Shown: positions 46,247-57,442 of the stretch, one piece after another
Position numbering within the stretch: the stretch's first letter is position 1
How the letters are laid out: each line of letters opens with the position of its first letter
Assembly (NCBI RefSeq): GCF_004379255.2
Contig: NC_056033.1
Location: forward strand, 23,056,209-23,120,208
Reading direction: 5' to 3'
DNA length: 64,000 nucleotides
DNA from: Salvia splendens
Taxonomy: Eukaryota; Streptophyta; Magnoliopsida; Lamiales; Lamiaceae
The notes under the pieces: model-generated
Databases searched by the model: none
Told to the model about the DNA's origin: nothing
Seen by the model: only the letters and a program-made list of their open reading frames with translations
Translations under genes and position numbers: made by a program

Positions 46247-47715
46247 GGTTTGGTGCCCCTTGCACAACGGAAGAGTTGTACAAAACAAATAAATCAGACG
46301 TAGGATCTATTTGACGGATTATGGGATTAATCTATTCACATGTTAACACAGAATTGCATGCTAGAACGCAAATAATTCATGCTTAAAGAATATAAATCCT
46401 AAAACATGAATTCTATGGTTTAGAGTTACCGATTTGATTCTCCAAAGAATCGACTATTGCTCGCGCCTTCTGTCTAGTTCCTGAACTGTATCTCGATATC
46501 AGGGTGGGTTGATCTTATCAAAATACTAGGACTCGAATAAAGAAGACACAAATTTCTCACGGAGGAGGAGAGAGAAAATTTCATCCACTTCAGAGAGAAG
46601 AGGGGGATGAAAATTTCTTGCAAAATTAATTGTGTTTTCTGTCTCATTTATTCTCCTATTTATATTAAGTTCATATTGGGCCCAGTCAGGGATCTATGGA
46701 AAGTTTTGGATATGGGCTCACCACAATTAGCTTTTTACTAATTAAATTGAACCCACAATTTAATACAAGCTTATATTGGAATATTACGAGCAGCCACTAC
46801 AGAAGTAATATTGACCTCCCCATCCAAATCCGAAATTACAAGTAATCCGGGTTTCTGTTTTGTTTATTATTTATTTCTCGCGCTTAAGATATAAATGTCC
46901 ATTAATTAATTAAAGTCTGCTATGGACTTAATTAATTAACATTTTATCAATTCCAGTAATGGACTTTGCAAGAAACACTTATTTATTATTCATGGAATAA
47001 TTAAATTCCAACTGGCCAGGTTCCGAATAATATAAACCTTGTTCAAGCTCCTCTTGAGGACATTATCAAACGAGACTCACCTCGCGCACGATTCAACATA
47101 ATAGCAATCATAGCACCGCTAGATATTAATCACCACTACCATATCAGGATTATTGGGTTGCGAAAACCCGCACCATTTGATAAGTCAAAGTAATGCATAA
47201 TCAATACCGTATGCTCAATGCTAACGTATGTAGATTAAGAAATAGTTATTTATCAAGACCTAGTCTTTCAGTAGATAGCATAAAGACACGTCTTGCTGTT
47301 AGATCCATTCAGTGCTATACCACACCAACGTCATCTTATTTCAATAAGGCTTAGAAATAATCGGACTAGCATTGCAACCTTTCGCGATATGTAGACAAAG
47401 CCTATCTAGGTTGTGAAATTCTTCTTTTTCTTTTGCAAAGCATTGCATAGAACAGACTGTAGTTACTTTAAAGTGGATGACGCCCACAACCAGTCTATAA
47501 GCAAAAGACTTAGGCTTTGTTTGCTTCTTATACATTTAAATGTTTATAAAACATCTTATAAATGCACAAGCAAACACAATGTAATAATATACTGATCTTA
47601 TTCGTGCGATACTGCTCGAATAATACTGAATCGGGTTAAAAGTGGATTGTAGAGTTTTTCGTATACAAGCAAGATTATATTCGTGCGAACTTTCTCGAAA
47701 CATGCTTTTCAGTAT
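46247..47715 (-). mobile_element. Copia-2 5' LTR
   Basis: Nearly complete inverse of 33432-34883, lacking about 6 bp at its end (46247 side, where the chromovirus LTR begins) and about 12 bp at its start (47715 side). A TATA equivalent (TATAAATAGG on minus) lies near 46655. No Stowaway is present. Confidence 0.8.
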
Positions 47716-49183
47716 TGAAGGGGTTGGCAGCGGAAGCGTGCAACATTTATTGATCACAGAAATTTGATCTATTTAGCATATTATTTAGACAAATTCTATT
47801 TGCGTAATTATCACATGTATCATGCTCATAACTTGAATTAAAACATGCTTTAGCATATAAAAATCCCTAAAACATGCTTACTACGGAATTAGCCAATTTA
47901 CCTCGTTGATTCAATCAAGAATCGATGATGACTTGCTCCGTCTCCACGTGAAGATCTTTAATACTCGACCTTGAATCTTCTGACTGGTGTCCCGGACTAT
48001 ACGCTGATATTTGTGTGGGCAAATCTCACCAACGTACTAGGACTTGAATAACGAAGACAGAACTCAGCTCACGTAGGAGGTAAAATTTCGAGCTCTCTCT
48101 TTCTAAGAGGGGGACGAAAATTTGATAGAGTAATAATGTGTGTTTTCTGTCTCCTTCATTCTCCTATTTATATTAAGTCACATATTGGGCCCAGTCAGGG
48201 ATCTAAGGAAGAATTTGGAACAAGCCTCACCCAATTTGCTTTTTACCAATTAAATTGAACCCACAATTTAATATAAGCTTATATTGGAATATTACAAGCA
48301 TCCACTACAGAAGTAATATTGCACTGCCTTCCAAATCTGAAATTACAAGTATTCCGGGTTTCCTTTAATTGCATTTAATTTATTTCCCGGGCTTAAGATA
48401 GAAACATCCATTAATTAATTATTGTCTGCTATGGACTTAATTAATTAACATATTTTAATTTCCAATAGTGGACTTAGCAAGAAACTCTTATTTATTATTC
48501 ATGGAGTAATTAAACTCCAAGTAGCTAAGTTCCGAATAATAAAACCTTGTTTAGAGCTCCTCTTGTGGATGTTATCAAACGAGACTCCCCTCGCGCACGA
48601 TTCAACGTAATAGCAATCCTAGCACCGCTAGATAATGATCGCCACTACCCATTATACGTGGATCGTTGGGTGACGAAAAACCCGCACCTTTGGTAAGTCA
48701 AAGTAGTAGATACTCAATATCGTATGCTCAATGCTAACTTACATTGATTAAGAAATTAATTATCAAGACCTCGTCTTTCAGTAGATAGCATAAAGACTCG
48801 TCTTGCTGTTAGATCCATTCAGTGCTATACCACACCAACGTCATCTTATTTCAATAAGGCTTAGAAATAATCGGACTGACATTGCAACCTTTCACGATAG
48901 GTAGTCTAGGCCTATCTAGGTTGTGAAATTCTTATTTTTCTTTGTTTAGAACTGACCGTGTTACCTTAAATTGATCGACGCTCACAACCGATCTACTAAA
49001 ACAAAGACTTAGACTTTGTTACGTTTGTTTATACATTTAAATATGCAATAAACAACCATTAAATGTAAAACATAACAACATTATGACAAAAAATAATCTG
49101 TTGCATTTATTGGAAAATAACAATTAGAGTTTTACAGTATCCAATCACTCGAAAGGTGATTTCTAGTATACAAAGCCCTAACA
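47716..49183 (-). mobile_element. Copia-3 3' LTR
   Basis: On minus it starts TGTTAGGGCTTTGTATAC at 49183, after a polypurine tract (AAGTGGGAGAT on minus, about 49195-49185), and ends ...CCCCTTCAA at about 47716. It shares the U3 and TATA regions with the Copia-1/2 LTRs but differs at its end (ccgctgccaaccccttc), so it is a related subfamily. It abuts the start of the Copia-2 LTR. Confidence 0.78.
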
Positions 49184-49255
49184 ATCTCCCACTTATACTC
49201 AAAACAGCTTTCGAGTATACAAAATGGTAGTGCACACGTCTATAATTTCTCCCAC

Positions 49256-50980
49256 TTATACTGAAAGCGAGTTGAGGTCTTGAATGAGTCGAACGCCCAT
49301 CCCTTCAACGTGGCACGCGAACGGTTTCACCACCAAAGGCTTTGTAAAAGGATCTGCCAGGTTGTTCTCTGACGCAATCTTGACCACTTGTATGTCTCCT
49401 CTCTGCACTATATCCCTGATGATATGCTACTTCCGCTCTATGTGTTTGTTCGCTTTGTGAGCTCTTAGTTCTTTCGAGTTTGCCACAACACCAGAATTGT
49501 CACAACAAATGGTGATGCTCTTGGGCAGATTCGAAACCACACCTAAATCCATAAGGAAGTTCTTGAACCATACAGCCTCTTTTGCAGCCTCCGAAGCGGC
49601 CACATACTCGGCTTCCATGGTCGAGTCCGCGATGCATTTCTGCTTAACACTCTTCCAAATTACGGCTCCACCTCCTAAGGTGAACACATATCCTGAAGTA
49701 GATTTTCTCGAGTCCTGATCAGCTTGAAAGTCTGAGTCAGTATATCCCAAAGGACAGAGCTCGACTGCATTGTAAACTAGAGCATAGTCCTTAGTCCGTT
49801 TAAGGTACTTGAGTATGTTCTTTACGGCAGTCCAATGTCCTTGGCCCGGATTCGACTGATATCTTGCCACCATGCCAACAACAAAGCAAATATCAGGTCT
49901 AGTACATAGCATAGCATAGCATACATGAGACTTCCAACTGCCGAAGCGTATGGAATTCTTCTCATTGCTTGTATCTCGGACGGCGTTTTAGGGCACATCT
50001 CTTGAGATAAATGGATGTCGTGTCTAAAAGGTAAGAAACCTTTCTTGGCGTCTTGCATGCTAAAACGACTAAGTACTGTGTTGATGTAAGGTTCTTCAGA
50101 TAAGCACAACATCTTCTTTTCTCGATTCCGAAGAACCTTGATCCCGAGGATGTGTCCCACGTCTCCCATATCCTTCATCTTGAACTGGTTCGACAACCAT
50201 GTTCGTACTGATGACAACATCTTTTTATTATTTCCAATTAGAAGAATGTCATCTACATATATAACTAAGAACACCACATTCCCCTTATCAACTTTCTTAT
50301 ACACGCAGCTTTCACTTGGGCACTTTTCGAATCCAAACTTGCGAACAGTTTGATCGAAACATTGGTTCCACGATCTAGATGCTTGCTTGAGGCCATAAAT
50401 GGCCTTCTTAAGCTTCCAAACCATGTGTTCTTTGCCCTTTATGGCATATCCTTCGGGTTGTTTCATGTAGATTGTCTCCTCAAGACCGCCGTTTAGAAAC
50501 GCAGTCTTAACGTCCATCTGCCATACTTCCTAATCCATATAAGCTGCAATAGACAATAGTATCTGGATCGATTTGAGCATGGCCACTGGGGAAAAGGTCT
50601 CGTCATAATCGACGCCTTCCTTTTGGGTATACCCCTTGGCCACTAGTCTTGCCTTAAAGACTTTAACTCGTCCATCGGATCCACGTTTACGCTTATATAT
50701 CCACTTGCTCCCAATGGCAGTACAACCTTCGGGTAGGACGGACAAATCGTAGACGTCTTTGTCTATCATAGATTGTAGTTCCAAATCCATTGCTTTCACC
50801 CATTCGCAATGATCGACATATGCCTGCGCCTCCACAAAGTTCCAGGGATCTAATACATTGCTGTCCGAGGAGTGATCCATAGGTTCTCCCAAACCAATGT
50901 ATCTGTCGGGCTCATGCGAGACCCTCCCACTGCGGCGCGGCACTACAATATTTTGAGCAGATCCATACGTACGCAACTGG
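49256..50980 (-). pseudogene. pol: Copia-3 reverse transcriptase-RNase H (Tork type), truncated
   Basis: Reads leftward. The RT start ([46 protein letters not shown]) is in the frame 50976-50530, followed by MDVKTAFLNG, YGLKQASRSW and the catalytic YVDD (about 50259-50248). RNase H follows (GYTDSDFQADQDSRKSTSGY; DSTMEAEYVAASEAAKEAVW; CDNSG; HKANKHIERK), and the natural stop is at about 49258-49256. Breaks are a TAG near 50530, a 5-bp slippage in a 'gctat' run near 49905 that shifts frame, and a TAG at about 49425. Gag, protease and integrase are missing: at about 50980 the sequence becomes chromovirus integrase. Confidence 0.9.
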
Positions 50981-52045
50981 TCTATTCCTCACGTTCTCGA
51001 CCCTTCGGTCTAGAATCGTTTGGGGTCTCTCCTCGTAGCTCAAGTCTGGGTTCAACGCAACTTCTTGGTAGTGAATCACGTGTTTTGGGTCAAACACGTA
51101 TTTTCGCAACTGCGACACATGAAAGACGTTGTGCACGTTCCCGAGGCTCGGGGTTAACGCCAAACGGTATGCAACAGGACCCACTCCTTCGAGGATTTCA
51201 TAAGGTCTAATAAATCGCGGTTTCAACTTTCCCTTGACACCAAAACGCGTTATCCCTTTCGACGGGGATACTTTGAGAAAAACCTTGTCGCCAGCTTGAA
51301 ATTGTAAGTCGGTTCGTCGTACATCCACGTATGACTTTTGTCTGTCTTGAGCTTCTTTTATCCTCGCACGAATTTGTCGAACGATTCTAACCATTTCTTC
51401 AACTGCATCGGGGCCAAGTACCCTTCTCTCACCAACTTCGTCCCAGTAGAGCGGGGATCTACACTTTCTCCCGTACAAGGCTTCGTACGGAGCCATGTTT
51501 ATCGTTGCCTGGAAACTGTTGTTGTAGGCGAATTCGATCAACGGGAGTGCGGACTCCCAACTCCCTCCTCGGTCCAACACCACGGCTTTTAACATATCCT
51601 CGAGGGTTTGGATCGTTCTTTCGGATTGCCCGTCCGTCTGTGGGTGAAAAGCGGTGCTGAAGTTCAGTTGAGTGCCTAGCTCACGTTGTAGGCTGATCCA
51701 GAATTTCGATGTAAATTTCGGGTCACGGTCAGACGTGATCGTCACGGGGACTCCATGCAGTCGCACTATTTCTTTTATACACACTTGAGCTAGCTTGTTT
51801 GATCCATAGGTTATGGGTATCGGTATGAAGTGTGCACTCTTGGTGAGTCGGTCTATAACTACCCATATGGCAGTATTCCCTCTTTGCGTTTTTGGCAGTA
51901 CTGTCACAAAGTCCATGGCAATGTGCTCCCATTTCCACTCGGGGATTTCTAGTGGTTGCAACTTCCCGTAAGGTCGTTGATGTAGAGCCTTCACCTGTTG
52001 GCAGGCTAAGCAGCGCTCCACAAATGCCGCTATATCCCTTCATAC
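50976..52045 (-). pseudogene. pol (integrase): Chromovirus integrase, 3' truncated
   Basis: The frame 52021-50912 keeps the Cys pair of the HHCC finger ([11 protein letters not shown]), the catalytic triad Asp37 (AMDF), Asp98 (SDRDPKF) and Glu134 (GQSERT) with 35 residues between the last two, and the C-terminal GKLKPRFIRPYEIL and HNVFHVSQLRKY motifs. The chromodomain expected after RRVENVRNR is cut off: at about 50980 the frame passes into Copia-3 DNA, giving about 20 unrelated residues. It is separated from the upstream pol frame by a frameshift at about 52040. The first His of the zinc finger is replaced (see pol). Confidence 0.88.
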
Positions 52046-54302
52046 CATTCCACCAGAAGGACTTCTTCAAGTCTTGATACATCTTCGTACTTCCTGGGTG
52101 GGCGGTGTAAGGGGTCTCACGTGCCTCGCTTATCACCTCGTTTTTGAGCTCTTCGTCGTCCGGTATGCATAGCCTTCCTTTAAAGGTGAGTGCGTTGTCA
52201 CCTTCTTCACTAAAGTTTCCAGATTCGCCGGTTCGCACTTCTATACGAACTTCCTCTAGTTTCGCATCCATTCGTTGTGCTTTAACAACTCTTGTCTTTA
52301 GATCAGGTTCAACAACTAAAGTGGCGATTCGCGCTTCCACTGTTTCTTGTGCTCTCACCACTTCCAAACGCATCTTACCAAACTCGCGGACCAAGTTTTC
52401 TTCTTTGGTGAGCAAAGTGGCCAATTGGGGATGACTCTTCAGGCTCAAGGCATCTGCCACTACATTTGCCTTGCCAGGGTGGTAGTTGATGCCACAATCG
52501 TAGTCCTTCACCAATTCGAGCCACCTTCGTTGTCGCATGTTTAAATCCTTTTGCTCGAAGAAATATTTCAGGCTTTTGTGGTCCGTAAAGATCTCACATC
52601 GAACTCCGTAGAGATGATGTCTCCAAATCTTTAAGGCGTGTACCACTGCTGCTAACTCCAAATCGTGGGTTGGATAGTTCAACTCGTGCGGTCTCAGTTG
52701 TCGGGATGCATAAGCAATCACCTTGTTGTTTTGCATCAACACACATCCAAGTCCCACCTTCGAAGCGTCCGTGTATACCACGTAGTTCACTCCAGGTTCC
52801 GGTACAGCTAAGATGGGTGCACTAGTTAGCTTTTCTTTCAAAAGTTGAAAACTAGCCTCGCACTCGGGAGTCCAATTGACTTTCACTCCCTTCTTGAGTT
52901 GTTGTGTCATGGGCCTCGCTATCTTGGAGAACCCTTCTATAAACCTTCGGTAGTATCCCTCCAGACCTAGGAAACTCCGAATCTCGTTTGGTGTTGAAGG
53001 TGCTTTCCACTGTTGCACCGCCTCAACCTTAGCGGGATCTACTCGAATTCCTTCTTTCGACACGATGTGACCAAGGAAATTTACTTCCTTAAGCCAAACC
53101 TCACACTTGCTGAATTTAGCGTACAACTTCTCGCTCCTCAAGGTCTCCAAGGTGATTCGCAGATGTTCCTCGTGCTCCTTCTCATTCTTTGAGTAAACTA
53201 GCACGTCATCAATGAACACCAAGACAAACTTATCCAAGTAGGGATGAAACACTCGGTTCATAAAGTCCATGAATACCGCAGGTGCATTCGTCAATCCGAA
53301 CGGCATTACGACAAATTCATAGTGACCATATCTCGTTCGAAAGGCCGTCTTTGGTATATCCTCTCTTCGGACTCTCAACTGATGGTACCCGGATCTTAAG
53401 TCCATTTTAGAGAACACACCGGATCCTCGAAGTTGATCGAATAGGTCATCTATCCTCGGTAGTGGATATTTGTTCTTGAGAGTCATCTTGTTCAGCTCCC
53501 GATAATCGATACACATTCTCATTGATCCGTCCTTCTTCTTTACAAAAAGCACAGGCGCGCCCCATGGTGAAACACTGGGTCTAATAAACAGGTCCATAAG
53601 CTCTTGGAGCTGTATCTTGAGTTCTTCTAACTCCTTAGGCGCCATTCTGTATGGTGCCTTAGACACAGGTGCCGACCCTGGTGCTAGATCGATGGTGAAC
53701 TCCAATTGTCGATCTGGCGTTGGTCCAGGCAAGGCTTCGGGAAAAACGTCCGGAAATTCCCGTATGACGGCTACGTCTTCCATTTTCCTTTCTCCTTTCT
53801 CCTCTCCTTGTAGATAGACGAGATAAGCAGAACGTCCTTCCCTCATCATCGTACTAGCTTGGAGCGTGGAAATGATAGAGGTTCGCCGGTTCATCGAGAT
53901 CCCATAGCATAAGGTGGGTTCCTTGCTCGGGGCTTGTAGAGATATCTGTCTCTCCTTACAACGAATCGTCGCAAAATTCGAGGTCAACCAATCCATTCCT
54001 AAAATTACGTCAAAGTCCCCAATCGCCATAACTTGCAGATCACGAGCGACTATCTTAAGGCTTCCCATCATAATTTCTATGTTCGGGCATGTTCGTGAGA
54101 TTTCTATTGTCCCACCCGCTGGTGAAGACACTATCATCTTATGTTCAGATTTGTTAACAGGCAAGCTCAAAGTATCCACACATAAGTCAGATATGAATGA
54201 ATGCGATGCGCCCGTATCAAACAACACAATGATAGAAGTGTCGAGGATTTTACCTATACCTGCCAGGTTTCCGTTCTCCTGGTTCCCTTGTTCGATCTTG
54301 GG
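52046..54302 (-). pseudogene. pol: Chromovirus protease-RT-RNase H (Tekay/Del-like)
   Basis: The main frame 54227-51729 (832 aa) contains protease LFDTGAS (residues 2-8), RT from about residue 165 to 400 with the catalytic FIDD (338-341) and LPFG-type [11 protein letters not shown], RNase H with YTDAS (485-489), TDHKSLKYF (548-556) and the [13 protein letters not shown] end (583-595). It ends in the start of the integrase finger, where the first zinc-binding His is Arg (R703 in SEARETPY) and the second His (residue 710) is kept. The frame shifts after about residue 730. Upstream the same frame continues into gag through a TAA at 54303-54305. Apart from these breaks it is well preserved, so it is younger than the Athila and Copia-1/2 copies. 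Confidence 0.92.
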
Positions 54303-55407
54303 TTATTTCCGACTCAAGGCATATGCTCTAGCCTGAGGAGGTAGTCTTGGGCGGTAGGGTTGTTGCTGTCGTGGTGGTTGATCGCGATTTCCCCTTGACT
54401 CTATTTGTGGCGCCCTTGGCTGCATGCGGGGTCCTTGAGTGTTCTGTCTTGAACTCATCGCTACCCCCTTGCTCGGGCATTCTCTAGAGAAGTGACCGTT
54501 TCCTCCACAGTTAAAGCACTTAGGGGTGCTCTGGATTCTACACTCTCCAAAGTGGTACTTGGAGCACACGTTGCATTGGGGTGGCTTGGGTCGGAAGTCG
54601 CCTCTCTGGTTAGATGAGTTTTTGCCCTCCCCCATATTGCAGTTGGTTCTGGGTGTGCTGATACCTCTTGTTGTCATATGGGATTCTGTTTCCCTCCCAC
54701 TTCCGCTTCTCTCGGGAGTAGTGTGGTGGAGGTAGTGCCAAGGTAGTGTTTTCCTTTGCTTTCTCCTTGGGCATAGCTGCCTCAATGTCTAGCGCAAGGG
54801 CCAGTGCTTCCACATAGGGAAGTGTCCCACGACTAGCCAACGACATCCTTATCTCTGGCCGTAGTCCCTCATGGAACTTCTCGGCCAGCTTCTCGTCGGT
54901 ATCGACTTGTTCAGGTGCGTACCGGGTCATGTTGTTGAGCGCACGGTCATACTCGGTCACAGTCATGCGTCCCTGGGTTAGATTGTAGAATTCTGCCGCC
55001 TTTGCTTTCCGATAGCTCTTGGGCACATACTTATTATACATCTCGGCCTTGAAACCTTCCCATGTCATCCCCGTTACTTGCTCTCGGGGCATTGTCTTCA
55101 TCCGTGTGTCCCACCAGAAGTCAGCAGACTCGGTTAGTTGGTAGGTCACACAACTCAACCGTTCTTTGTCATTGCACCCCAAGATTGCGAAAATGCGCTC
55201 CAATGAGCGTATCCATGATTCGGCCTTGGCCGGCTCTCCCATTCCATCAAAGACGGGAGGTTTCTGACCTAAGAACAACTTCACGATCTCACGGTCAACC
55301 GGAGGTGGAGAAGGTGGTAGTGGAGGGATGGGTTGCGTCACACACTCCTCCATCGCCTGAGGGGTAGGTTCGGGGTTCCCACGTCTTATGTTACGTCTTG
55401 GCGGCAT
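54303..55407 (-). pseudogene. gag: Chromovirus gag
   Basis: Starts MPPRRNIRRGN at 55407. The Gag core has KPPVFDGMGEPAKAESWI, WWDTR, WEGFKAEMYNKYVP and RYAPEQVDTDEKLAEKF. A frameshift in a G-rich run near 54625 separates it from the C-terminal part, which carries CNVCSKYHFGECR and the zinc knuckle CFNCGGNGHFSRECP before an Arg/Pro/Gln-rich tail ending at TAA 54303-54305. That stop lies in frame with protease downstream, so gag and pol were probably one polyprotein. The Met at 55407 fits the position 0.7 kb after the upstream ORF. Confidence 0.9.
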
Positions 55408-56136
55408 TAAGTTTTATCACAAGAATTATTATTGTATTTATTCGAAATCCCAAGAACAGTTGTGTGGTATAGTTGAAAGGTGGAAATCAAAGGGAAATTG
55501 CATTATAGAATAATAAGGAGCTTTTGCAAGACACTGTATCGAATATAACGGCATAAAATGATAGCAAGAGAGCAATCACCGAATGGTGTAGCAAGAGGCA
55601 ATTGCGTCGCAAGGTAGCAAATGAGTGATTGCTCAACAGGATAGTAAAGGTAATTGTTTCTAATGCAATAGGAGACAGTTTGTACAATAGAGTGGCAATC
55701 GTAGGCTTCCAATAGAATGGTAAAAGACAACGATAGTAGGATATGATTGTGCAATAGGACAAGAAAAGACAGTTGTATAATGAGATGGTTAGGATGGTTT
55801 CAAATTATGGCAAGAAACAATTGTACCATCGAGTAGCAAAGATAGTATGTCAAAGATAATTGTGCAATTAGGAAAAGGACGATTACAATGTAGTATAGCA
55901 AAAGGTAATCGCACAGTTTGAACAATAAGAAATGGTATCAAGTTATTGCACAATAGAATAGCAAAAGACAAAAATTTCCATAGAATTATCAAACGTTGCC
56001 TCCAAGAGGTCTTAGTTCCATCATCATCAAAACAAAAGGGTAAAACAACGTGGAAAGAGAAAAACTAGAGTCAAGCAAAAAGGTAAGGGATCGAAAACGT
56101 GGGAAATCGAAATAAAATATTCCAGAATTATTATGT
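55408..56136 (-). repeat. Repetitive spacer between upstream ORF and gag
   Basis: No coding. 55490-55985 is made of diverged units of about 35-45 bp rich in 'atagaatagcaaaagacaa' and 'attgtgcaatagg'. The minus-strand frames across it (55762-55487, 55992-55789) are repeat-derived and low in complexity. In the element's RNA it would separate two ORFs. Confidence 0.55.
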
Positions 56137-56784
56137 TTAATCTTTTCCATCCTCCTCCTTCTTCTCCCCGGTCTCTCCAACGCTCTCTCTATTTGGGTCC
56201 TCCTCCTCCTCGGGATCCTCCTCTGGATCCTCTTCCTCACTTTCTTCCTCGACACCTACGGGTGGAGGTACTATCCCGGGCATCCCATCGACCTCTCTGT
56301 CGATTCTTAGAGGGGCTGAAACGCGCATCCCGAGTCTCATTCTCTTAGGAACACGGGAGACATGTGGCTCCATGTCGCAGCGATTCCTTCGCATGCGGGC
56401 TTGAATAGGCGGATAGATATGTGGAGGTGGAGCACGTGGCGGTCCGTCAAAAGCAGCTGTCATAGCCGGAAGCAGCACCTCTATAAGGCCAACCAAATCA
56501 CCCCGCGCGGTGTAGTTAGGCGGGCTATACCATATGAAAAACCGAGATACCTGAGCGGTCCACTCGTCCCAAGGCGGTGGTAAAGTGTGGATGAGCTTTT
56601 GGATCCCCTCGTGATGGGTGGCTCCCCCATACGCATAGGCGTTCATCCACTTATCATAAAATCCGGTAACATAGGACATAAGGAAAAGCTTCCCATCTCA
56701 CTCGTAGTCTTGGTAGCGCTCAACTGGGTGGTCCGTATTGCTGGAGTAACGATTTCGCATCGGGGTATAATACCGCTGGGCCAT
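56137..56784 (-). pseudogene. Extra ORF upstream of gag in the chromovirus (unknown function)
   Basis: In the element's orientation this ORF lies between the 5' LTR/PBS and gag. An ATG at 56784 begins a frame that runs to the stop at 56137, interrupted once by a TGA at codon 29 (56700-56698); the uninterrupted part is 180 aa from 56679. It has an aromatic-rich middle (AYGGATHHEGIQKLIHTLPP, WDEWTAQVSRFFIWYSPPNY), a Pro-rich section (PPRAPPPHIYPPIQ), a basic section (RMRRNRCD, RVPKRMRLGMR) and a strongly acidic end (EEESEEEDPEEDPEEEED). No known domain, signal peptide or membrane segment is recognised. Chromoviruses normally begin with gag, so an extra upstream ORF is unusual. It could also be a captured host fragment. 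Confidence 0.7.
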
Positions 56785-57442
56785 CTAAAAGAAAGAAAAC
56801 TCAGCATCAACACAAGGATCGAAAGAATAACAGTGTATGAGTTTTCGAATGATGCTGAGAATGTGATGGGTGCGTATAAATCCCCAACGACGGAGGTGTG
56901 AGGGTGGTATCATATCAAGAATGAAAGGGATTTTATTTCCGAGGCAGAGGTTTGTGCGTTTTCGCAATTCATTAATTCACGATATATTCCCACGCGTCGC
57001 TTGCCTTGCGTTAGGCATTTCGTGCCTCCACGTTCGACATTAAAAATTTCATTCATCCATGATTTACAATTATATATAGCAGCATGCTCAAGTTCTTTCA
57101 CATAGATATTATCTCGTAAGGCAAATGAACAATCACAATCATATAACACTTCATTCATCCAACGTATATAGGTTTAACACGTATTCGAGTAGCATATACA
57201 AGTTTATTGTCTTAACAACATTTGTCATCTCGGCATAAGCGCAAATATCAATTTCACATCATATCAATTCATTCATGCTAGAGTAATATTCCCAACATTT
57301 CACAGTTCATATCAAAATTCCATCAACATATTTGTTACCTCATTCCTCGTGGTTAGGCAGGGACGAGTTGTGGTGTTGAGCTTCCGATGTTTATCATTTA
57401 GCCAAATTACACATGCACAGATTTTGACTCAAAAAGACTCTC
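56785..57442 (-). other. Chromovirus 5' leader, inner part
   Basis: Noncoding, between the upstream ORF and the solo LTR insertion. On minus it begins AGAGTCTTTTTGAGTC. The short frames 57158-56910 and 56967-56785 are unsupported. On the other side of the solo LTR the leader continues at 61086-61129. Confidence 0.55.

Larger units (their letters stand above)
38679..47715 (-). mobile_element. Copia-2: inverted copy of the Copia-1 family
   Basis: Minus-strand order, right to left: 5' LTR (47715-46247), a plus-strand chromovirus LTR piece (to about 45200), GC-rich leader (about 44500-44050), AT-rich repeat leader, gag start at 42428, decayed pol, polypurine tract and a truncated 3' LTR (39323-38679). 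It aligns with Copia-1 along its length but lacks the hAT/MULE and the Stowaway, giving natural empty sites. Together the two copies form an inverted repeat with 3.8 kb between them. Confidence 0.78.

Noticed and set aside
50912..50980. A real integrase-Copia fusion protein
   Set aside because: The added about 20 residues come from reading Copia DNA out of its own frame; it is a breakpoint effect.
55487..55992. Minus-strand ORFs in the spacer between the upstream ORF and gag
   Set aside because: They come from degenerate repeats, overlap in several frames and lack any domain.
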